NCBI GenBank assembly: GCA_025618425.1
Contig: CM046833.1
Location: 6,410,776 to 6,474,775, forward strand
Direction of reading: 5' to 3'
From: Heliocidaris tuberculata
Taxonomy: Eukaryota > Echinodermata > Echinoidea > Camarodonta > Echinometridae
Length of the DNA stretch: 64,000 nucleotides
Shown here: positions 56,677 through 64,000 of the stretch, in pieces
Numbering within the stretch: position 1 is the stretch's first letter
How the letters are laid out: each line of letters opens with the position of its first letter
The notes under the pieces: generated by a model
Database searches by the model: none
What the model was told of the DNA's origin: nothing
Seen by the model: the letters and a program-made list of their open reading frames with translations, nothing else
Made by a program: the position numbers and the translations under genes

Positions 56677-58358
56677 CACTCTTAAAAAAGTTGGGCAAAA
56701 AAATGCCCAATTTTTAACCAACACTGGGCAACATACTGTCCACACAACTTTTGGTTAAAATTTGCCCAACTGATGTTGGGCAATCCATTTACTATGTTGT
56801 TGGGCAAATTAAATTGCCCATCAGTTGGTGACCCATTAGATTTTACCCAACTCTACAATTGCCCAACTGTTGGTTATATTCTCAGTTGGGTAATTATTGC
56901 CACACCAATCTTACCCAATAGGATTGCCCAACCCTCTATTTGTTCAGCTGTTTGGTAACAAAATATCATGTGGTTGGGCAAATTCAGCTGCCCAATTTAT
57001 TGTTTCCTTTTTCCTCCAACCTAGGTAAAAAAAAATGAAATCTGCTTGTTACGTCCTTCTGGGTCTTAACCTAATCAATCCTAACCTATCCTATTTTAAG
57101 CTATCCTATCCTATATCTTAACCCCCCTGTTCTTAAAGTGCGGCCCACGGGCCACTTGTGGCCCGCGAAACGATTTCATGCGGCCCGCCAAAAATATCTG
57201 AGTAAGAATAAAAAAAATCTTGTTTTAAGAACTATGTTAACTTGATACATAATAATATATCATCCTAACTATTGGTAAGAATAAAAGTATCAAATTTTTT
57301 TGCTCGCTCGCAAATAGCGTATCATATTTATCTGTTCCCTGCCCTACCACATGCATATTATTATAGTTTGGGTTTTTTTTTTAATCAAACAAAGAAAAAA
57401 TAAGGAGGGTGTATTCTAAAATCGTTTAACCGTCCTTAGATGAGCCATTCGGGTATGTATGCATTAACGTCTGTGGCGGGGGATGGGGCCTGGAGCCCTT
57501 TCCCCCGAGAATATCAAAAAATTTCCTGCATTCGGGCACCCACCATTTCATTTCTGGGCAGTGAAATGGTCTCTTTGTAATTTTTTATATCTAATCTAAA
57601 TTAGCACATTTTGACGACGAAATTACATTTTCACAATTCTAAAGTGTCAATTTTTTTTTGCTCGCAAGCTTCGCTCGCTCGCTGAATGATAATAATAATG
57701 AAAAACAAACAAACAAACAAACAAAAAACAGAAAGCTAATACACAATGTACTCGGGCAAGAGTCGTGAGTCCCATGCGTCTTTGTATGTATATATAATAC
57801 TCTGTGGCCCGCGACGTAATTTCAAGAATATTTCTGGCCCTCGTAACAAAATAATTAAGAACCCAGGTTAAGAACCCAGGTCTTAACCTATCCTATCCTA
57901 GTCCTATCCTATCCAGTTAGTGCAAACTAGTGCAAGCTCTTATATACCCCTTATATTTTTGTATGCATTTGGTGACAGTTAGTAAATCGGGCCACCCCAA
58001 ACCATACGCTACTAAAAATTCATGAATATTCATATAAGTGTTTTCCCCAATATTGGGTAAAAATATTTACCACAAGTTGGGCAAAAGCGAATTTCTAACC
58101 AACCATCAGTTACCCAACAAAATTTACCCAACTGGCAAAGGAAATGTGACAAAATTACACAACTACAGGGCAACAAGTACCCAACCCATAATTACCAAAT
58201 ACTGTTGGTAAATATATGCCCAATATTTAGGTAAAAAGTATTGACCAATATTGGTTACACCACTCGAGTGTCCAGTTGGTTAATAATAGCCCAGAATTGG
58301 GAATATTTTTAACCAACCAGCAGTTACCCAACTAAATTTACCCAACATTTTAAGAGTG
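56677..58358. mobile_element. CACTCTTAAAA element with TTGGGCAA-rich subterminal arrays
   Basis: The termini are CACTCTTAAAAAAGTTGGG (56677) and ACCCAACATTTTAAGAGTG (ending 58358). The sub-terminal 330 bp on both sides are packed with TTGGGCAA/TTGCCCAA and TTGGGTAA/TTACCCAA words in both orientations (56690-57010 and 58050-58345). The middle has a TCCTA microsatellite split by a hAT insertion. No transposase is visible. Confidence 0.72.
57124..57880. mobile_element. hAT-type element with 8-bp duplication TCTTAACC
   Basis: It begins 'cccctgttcttaaagtgcgg' and ends 'taagaacccagg', flanked by exact TCTTAACC octamers (57116-57123 and 57881-57888). The 'gttcttaaagtgcggcccac' start resembles Charlie-type hAT ends in other animals (family knowledge). 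It sits in a TCCTA repeat. The interior carries a segment related to 31255-31700. Confidence 0.85.
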
Positions 58359-59870
58359 TGTATTTCTTTGTATTTCTCTTTCCTTATGTATTTGTCATTT
58401 TTCACTCGTCTTGTTTTCTATCTTTTCTTATGTATTTTTTGTTTTTCCTTCTTTCTTTTTCTATCTTGCCCTGTGTATTTCTTTGTTTTTCCTGTCCTTT
58501 ACCTTCCATGTCTATTCTTCCTTAAGTATGTTTGTTTTCCTGTTAATGTTATCTTCTCATTCTATATTCCTTATACCATTACTTTGTGTTTTTCTATCTT
58601 TAATTTTGTATTCTTTTTTATCTATCTGTATTTCTTTGTTTTTCCTTCCCTTATTTTCTGTTGTTCCTGATGTATTACTTTGTTTCCATGTTATTTAATC
58701 TTAATTCTCTTTATAATCCTATGCATTTCCTTTTTTCCCCCTAGCTTTTCTATCATCTTCTCTTTTTGTATTTCCTTACATATTTATCTGGTTTTATCTT
58801 TCCACCTCTTTTTCAATAACCCCCTATGCATTTCTTTTTATCCTTCTTCATTTTTTTCTACAATTCTATCTCTGCACATGTATTTCTTTGATATTCTCTT
58901 TTTTTTTCTTCTGTATTTCTTTGTTTTGCCTTCTTTAATCTTTTATCTCTATCTCTGCCTATCTTCTTCTTTAATTCAATTCTCTTTCCATCTATTCTTA
59001 TGTATTTCTCTATTTTTCACTCTCCAGTTTTCTATATTTCCTTCTGTATTCTTCTCCCCCCTCTTGTTTTCTATACTTCCATATGTGTTTCTGTATTTTT
59101 TTTCTTCTCTCGCTTTCTTTCTTTAGTTCTTTCTTTCCCTCCTTATTTAATGTTCTCATTCTGTTCATCCTTATGTATTTTCTCTTTTTTGTTTATATGT
59201 CTTTACTTTCTTTTAATATGTATTTGCTTGTTTCCTCTCATTTCTATCTTGTTTATTTCTGTTATGTTCTTTAACCTTTTCTTACTATTCTTTTTTGTAT
59301 TTTATTTTCATTTTTTTATTGTCTTCTGAATACGATTCCTTATCTATTTGTTTTTATTTCTATCTTTCATTTTGTAGTCCCCCCTTCTTTAATAAACTTT
59401 GTCTATACTTCCTTCATTATTGCATGGTCTCCTTTTCTACATTTCTCATTCTATTCATCCCTATGTATTTTCTTTTTTTTCTTCTTTGTATTCTGTTTTC
59501 ATTTTTCAATTTTCCTCTGATTCTTTACCTATTTGTTTGTTTTTCATTTCTGTTATTCATTACATGTATGTAGTTCTTTTTTCCCTATGTGTTATCTTTC
59601 TAGTATTCATCCATATGTATTTTCTGTGCATTTCTTTGAATTTTATTTTTATTTTTCTATTGTTTTCTGAATGTAATTCCTTTTTTGTTTGTTTTTATTG
59701 CTATCTTTCATTTTGTATTTCTTTTTCCCCTTTCTTTACCAGTCTTTTTCTACTCTTCCTTCTGTATTTCATGTTTTTAAAAGTTTTCTATCATCTTTTC
59801 TTTCTATTTTTTATTGTGTCTTTTTTGTTTTTCCTTCTCTCATTTTCTATTTTTCCTTGCCTATGTAAGC
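58359..59870 (+). repeat. 1.5-kb pyrimidine-rich degenerate minisatellite
   Basis: The top strand is almost entirely T and C with recurring 'tatttctttg', 'tttttccttc' and 'cttatgtattt' words. The Phe/Ser/Leu/Ile-rich open frames here are by-products of the composition. A shorter similar tract is at 62760-63010. Confidence 0.8.
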
Positions 59871-61328
59871 CAACCCCTGCATTGTGTTAGGGGCCACCTT
59901 TTCATACTGAAGTGTAAGGGGGGGGGGGGGCAAAATTAAGGGCCTGCTTTTGTCTAGTTTACGTCCCAGCCACAAAGGGGGCCCAGCCTCAGACACTATT
60001 TTAGGGTCTTAGAGTACCGGGTCTTTAGAATTTACCACCACAAGATGGAAGTGCAGCCATACATGTACCCATCGGCCCATTGCTCCCTTGCATCCCGAAG
60101 AAGAGGTACCTGGCAGTGTAGTCATTCCATCTAGCATGTCTTCTCAAAGCTATTTAAAGTATCCCTTTGAGCTTGTCAATGAAATAGGTATAATCTGTGA
60201 CTGCAGTATACAGAATGTGAGATCTAGTCAGAACAGTGGGCAGTCAAGTATTGGCATGGAAAAAAGAACCAATCCTGAGGACGTGCGAATTTCCTACTTT
60301 ATCCTACTTCCTCTCTCCTGAATCCTACTTTTCTCCCTACTTTTTCTGAAATTTTGATCCTACTTTTCTCCTACTTTTTTCCTTGGGTGTGCTTGAAAGC
60401 CTGAATATGAAACTATTGGATAGAACTTTAAATACCAAAAATCATTTGTACTCGGGTGATTTTCAACCATTAAAGGGAAATCCAACCCTAATAGCAAGTT
60501 GCTTTGAAAGAAAGAGGAAAAATCAGAGAAGCAGATTGGCGAAAGTTTGAACGAAATCGGACAAGCAATAAGAAAGTTATGAATTTTTGAAAGTTGTAAT
60601 CACTGTACATATGGGAATTTCAAATTGGCCGAATAGGTAATGTCACTGTGATGTAGCTGTGGACAACTCCCCCATTTGCTCCAACACACAAAATGACTAA
60701 AATGTCACTTTTTTCAAAATGTATTACTCAGTAGGATCTGTTTCTTTCATGAGGACCTATAACAATATGCTATCTCCAATATATTTTGAGTACTGCCCCG
60801 AGGGTAAAAGCGCCTCGAAGAAAACCGCAAATTAATGATATTTTTGTGTACGACAAATGGGAGAGTTGTCCACAAAAATGTCACAATCGAATCACCAAAT
60901 TGCTCTTCTGATATGATGCCAGCTTTTACCTATATTTCCCACTGTTTTTGTTTCTTACAGAAAAAAGGCCATATCTATATAACTTTAAACAATCGGTGCG
61001 GCTTTAGCAACAGGTACAACTACAATGTAAGGCAGTGGAGCTGGGGCAAGAGGTGCATAATGCCCCCCGGCGAAAGATTTCTCATTCCACTCTCTCGAAT
61101 GTGAAAAATCTGAAATTTTTTTGCTCACTCGCTTCGCTCGCTCGCACATGGATCATTAGACTATCACACACAACTGCTAATCAGGGAAGCTGAAACAGTG
61201 TCCAGAACCACGAAAAAGGAAGAAGATGATGCTTGATAATGTATTTTAAAAAATGACGTTAATTATACTGTAGGGCATATAAGACCAATGTCACAAAATT
61301 GTCCCTTCTCGCTTTATGTTCAGCCCTA
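59871..61328. other. Mixed repeats, no supported gene
   Basis: There is a G-run at 59919 and an open stretch around 60088-60230 without domain support. TCCTACTTT repeats lie at 60290-60390, with an inverted counterpart at 56235-56340. A diverged foldback relative (60473-60900) and a GCTCGCTCGC-type word (61120-61145) are also present. Confidence 0.4.
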
Positions 61329-61336
61329 AGGCTTGT

Positions 61337-62301
61337 CAGTGGCGGCACCAGGATTTTTAAAGTGGGGGGGGGGGGGGCAAATGGGGGGCAAAATAAAATG
61401 TTGGGGGGGCAAGGGCGGACAAAAAAAAAATTGACACTTTTTGTAGTGAAAATGTACAGAATATTCGGCTATAAACCTACCCAGATATGAGGACATTTTG
61501 AGCATCTAGCTGAACTGCCCGATTATAAAGAGGTGTTAGTTATATACTGCGAGCAAGCGAAGCGAGCGAGCAAAAATTTTGACATTTTTCGTAGTAAAAA
61601 TGTACAGAAATTACATATTCGGCTATAAAACTACCCCAATATGCATGAGGACATTTGAGCATCTTGCTGCCCGATTATGAGGTGGTAGTTATTTATTGCG
61701 AACACTTTTTGTCGTGAAAATGTACAGAAATTATATTCGGCTATGAAACTACCCAGATATGAGGACATTTGAGCATCTTGCTGCCCGATAATAAGGTGGT
61801 AGTTATACATTGCGAACGGGCAAAAATTTTGAAACTTTTTGTGGTGAAAATGTACAGAAATGATTATTTGGCTATAAAACTACCCCAATATGAGGACATT
61901 TGATCATCTCGCGGCCTGATTATGTGGTGGGAGTTATAGGCCTGTATTGCGAGCGAGCAAAAATTTTGACACTATTATAGTGGAAATGTACAGAAATTAT
62001 TCGGCTATAAAACTACCCAAATATGAGGATATTTACACGAGCTGAGCGTACAAATTTGCCCCATGCCCCCCCCCACCTTGATGCCGCCACTGCTTTCCAA
62101 GTTTCCGTTTTCTTTCTTTTTCCTTCTTTTCTCCATTCCTTTTTCACTTTTTTCTTTCCTTTTCTTTTCTTTTTCATTTTCCACCCTTTTATTTTTTTTC
62201 ACTCCGAAAATTATTGGAGGGGCAACTGGGGGGGGGCAAAGCTTCTGACTGGGGGGGGGGGGCAAATGCCCCCCATGCCCCCCCCCTTGGTGCCGCCACT
62301 G
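61337..62301. mobile_element. CAGTGGCGG hAT-type element with internal tandem repeats and 8-bp duplication
   Basis: The termini are CAGTGGCGGCACCAGG and CCTTGGTGCCGCCACTG, flanked by exact AGGCTTGT octamers (61329-61336 and 62302-62309). The interior carries about five ~130-bp units (61425-62040) with 'aaaaattttgacac', 'gtgaaaatgtacagaaatta', 'cggctataaaactaccc' and 'atgaggacatttgagcatct'. A second internal terminus-like sequence (tgatgccgccactg) lies near 62080. Confidence 0.88.
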
Positions 62302-62382
62302 AGGCTTGTAGGTGCCCCCGTTTCCTATCAAAGTGCCCCTTTTTGCTGGTCCCCCCACTTTGAAAGACGCCCCGCCGCCCCT

Positions 62383-62790
62383 GTCCTCTTATATTTCCCT
62401 CACTATCTTTTCTCATGTTCATCTTCCTCTATGCAATTAATTTACGGCCCACGTACGAAAACCCGATATGGTGACCGTGCTTTTTCATCTATTGCCCCCA
62501 CCCTCTGGAACAAACTCCCACCCCATATTCAAAATGCCCCATCTATTGAATCATTTAAAACCCTTCTTAAAACCCACCTTTTTAATCAGTCATAGTATAC
62601 CAGAGGCGCACACAAGTAGTTAGTTTCATTTAACTGTATTGTATTAGTAATATTTTATTTTATTTTGTTGCTTTTAAGCTATTGGATGTACCATGTATAC
62701 TGAGTTAGACAGACCACCTGTGCTCTTAGAAACGCCCGTATAAAGCGCCCTATAAATGTAGTTATTATTATCATTATTATCTTTATCCTT
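62383..62790 (+). mobile_element. 3' end of a second LINE (CR1/L2/jockey-like)
   Basis: The last ~45 codons of a reverse-transcriptase ORF are open: KTRYGDRAFSSIAPTLWNKL, then PSIESFKTLLKTHLFNQ and a stop at 62593-62595. This YGDRAFS...LWN.LP..I C-terminus is typical of CR1/L2/jockey-type LINEs. The 3' UTR ends 'gcgccctataaatgtag' followed by TTA repeats. It is 5'-truncated, as usual for LINE copies. It lacks AATAAA. Confidence 0.8.
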
Positions 62791-63606
62791 CTATCATTTC
62801 CCTATCTTTCATGTTATCCGTTGTTTTTATCCATTTATCATGAATCTTTCCATCTTTCCTTTCGTTATGTTCTTCTTCGTTTCTTTTTATCATCTTTTCT
62901 TCCATCTTTGATCATGTTTACCTTTATCCTTTCATCATTTTTCTCTCTATCTTTCGTTATATTATTCCTTCAGTTGTTTATATCGTATCATTTTCTATCT
63001 TTCCTTAAGTTATAATTTTGTTACCGGATGAGGCTACAGTGAGGGAGCAATTGAACCAAGTGAACCAAGAGAAATTTGGATATTTAACCATCGCAAATAT
63101 TTTATTGGAGAATGAAAATAAAGTTGAATTGAATTGAACTGAAATATTTCCATATGCTCCCCTTGACTGCCAAAAGCAAGAGTTTGAGAATTAACAAATA
63201 TTGAAATCTTCATTCCTCTGCCATATTTTTTTTTTACCTCGGACCTCGGAGGAAATCGTCGAGCGTTATAAGGTGAAAGGATAATCCTAAACCTTAAAGG
63301 TTCCCTTCTATGAAATTCTAATTCTTGGTATTTTGTACATGATACTCATCTAAATTGAAAAATGACATCCGTTTGCAATGAATACGTATCTGAATATTTT
63401 TAAAATAATATTTTCCCCAGGTATTCAGGCCTAAAAGAGTCTGCTAAGCTCCGCCCCCTTTTAAACCCCGAATTCTCGTTCTTCGAGCATGATTGACGTG
63501 TGACGTCACAAACCGACATTGCCGGTGCTTGTTTACAATATCTTGCATATATCACGCGTGCAAACTAATTTGTATACCACCTCGAAAACCACCTCTAAAG
63601 CGAAGT
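62791..63606. other. Pyrimidine-rich tract, retroposon tail, THAP gene 5' flank
   Basis: 62791-63010 is T/C-rich. 63040-63140 ends 'aataaagttgaattgaattg', a retroposon-type tail. 63420-63606 directly precedes the THAP exon and is moderately CpG-containing (gacgtgtgacgtcac near 63495). Confidence 0.4.
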
Positions 63607-63887
63607 ATGCCGCAACTCTGTGTCGTTGCAGGTTGCAGCAACATCACAAAGGAGGGTGTAAGTCTACATTTATTTCCCAAAGACCCAAATATTAGAAGAA
63701 AATGGACCTCAAAAGTGAAACTAACTCGCGTCCATTGGAAGGGGCCGAGTGACCGCAGTGTCGTGTGTTCCGAGCACTTTTGTGCGGAGGACTTCCTCGA
63801 TAGTACGGGGCTGCATGCGGCGTTTGGCATCAAGAAGAGGCCGTCCCTGAAGCAAGATGCCATCCCCAAAATCAAACTTGATCTACG
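63607..63887 (+). CDS. THAP-domain zinc-finger protein, first coding exon
   Basis: This encodes an N-terminal THAP domain, a C2CH zinc-dependent DNA-binding module found in transcription regulators and in P-element-type transposases. MPQLC starts at 63607. Zinc ligands are visible as C5, C10 (C-x4-C), C54 and H57 (VCSEHF). W33 and the closing Pro (LKQDAIPKI, P87) are also present. The start is chosen because THAP domains begin at the protein N-terminus with M-P-x-x-C. The frame is open further upstream (63493), which I take as untranslated. A possible donor ctacg|gtatct lies at 63887; otherwise the frame stops at 63909. The rest of the gene is beyond the window, so host gene versus transposase cannot be decided. 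Confidence 0.85.
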
Positions 63888-64000
63888 GTATCTAAATTAT
63901 ATCTATTGATCAACTATCACTGTACCTACACTAACTTAGTCTACCGGTACTTGTTATTCATAGCACCACAATGAAAACAAGCAAGATAACAGGAGAGCTA

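Noticed and set aside
58356..59890. Several Phe/Ser/Ile-rich frames of 90-163 residues resembling membrane proteins
   Set aside because: They are composition artefacts of the T/C-rich minisatellite; no domain, no splice sites, several frames open at once.

Overview
This is animal nuclear DNA. Genes are sparse and split by GT-AG introns, and most of the window is nested short transposons, microsatellites and long poly(G)/poly(C) tracts. A marine invertebrate deuterostome, most likely an echinoderm (sea-urchin-like), fits best. That assignment is inference, from the trithorax-family gene architecture, the tandem death-domain gene, the THAP gene and the style of the repeats. No prokaryotic features are present.

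Left third (1-17.9 kb, minus strand): the 5' end of a KMT2A/KMT2B (MLL, trithorax-type histone H3K4 methyltransferase) gene. Exon 1 (17306-17139) carries the menin-binding motif. Exon 2 (4540-1672) carries an LEDGF-binding FxGF motif, an AT-hook, the conserved MPVVS..SR.IK block and an array of four related helical segments that I do not recognise from vertebrate MLL. The two exons join in phase 0 across a 12.6-kb intron. The catalytic half of the gene lies beyond position 1. The intron holds a 4.2-kb inverted-repeat-bounded region full of repeated words, a tandem repeat with perfect nuclear-receptor DR1 sites, a 590-bp foldback element and several MITEs.

17.9-23.8 kb: an apparently intact two-ORF non-LTR retrotransposon (LINE, L1/Tx1-like), minus strand, about 0.6 kb upstream of the KMT2 start codon and flanked on both sides by CTTT microsatellite.

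23.8-39.9 kb: mostly repeats (hAT-type MITEs, microsatellites). The exception is a plus-strand pair of phase-compatible exons (34636-34771, 35223-35354) forming the acidic C-terminus of an unknown gene.

39.9-47.7 kb, plus strand: a three-exon gene for a 271-residue protein with two death domains joined by a Pro/Ser/Thr-rich linker. Intron 1 ends in a ~350-bp TTC repeat only 36 nt from the splice acceptor. Intron 2 contains decayed copies of the 5' part of exon 3, a hairpin word cluster and several MITEs. One MITE insertion has its empty site preserved in a paralogous copy.

47.7-64 kb: MITEs, a decayed hotdog-thioesterase-like pseudogene (minus strand, 53.4-54.2 kb), a TTGGGCAA-rich element interrupted by a hAT element with an 8-bp target duplication, a 1.5-kb pyrimidine-rich tract, another hAT element with internal tandem repeats, a LINE 3' end, and the first coding exon of a THAP zinc-finger gene (63607-63887, plus strand).
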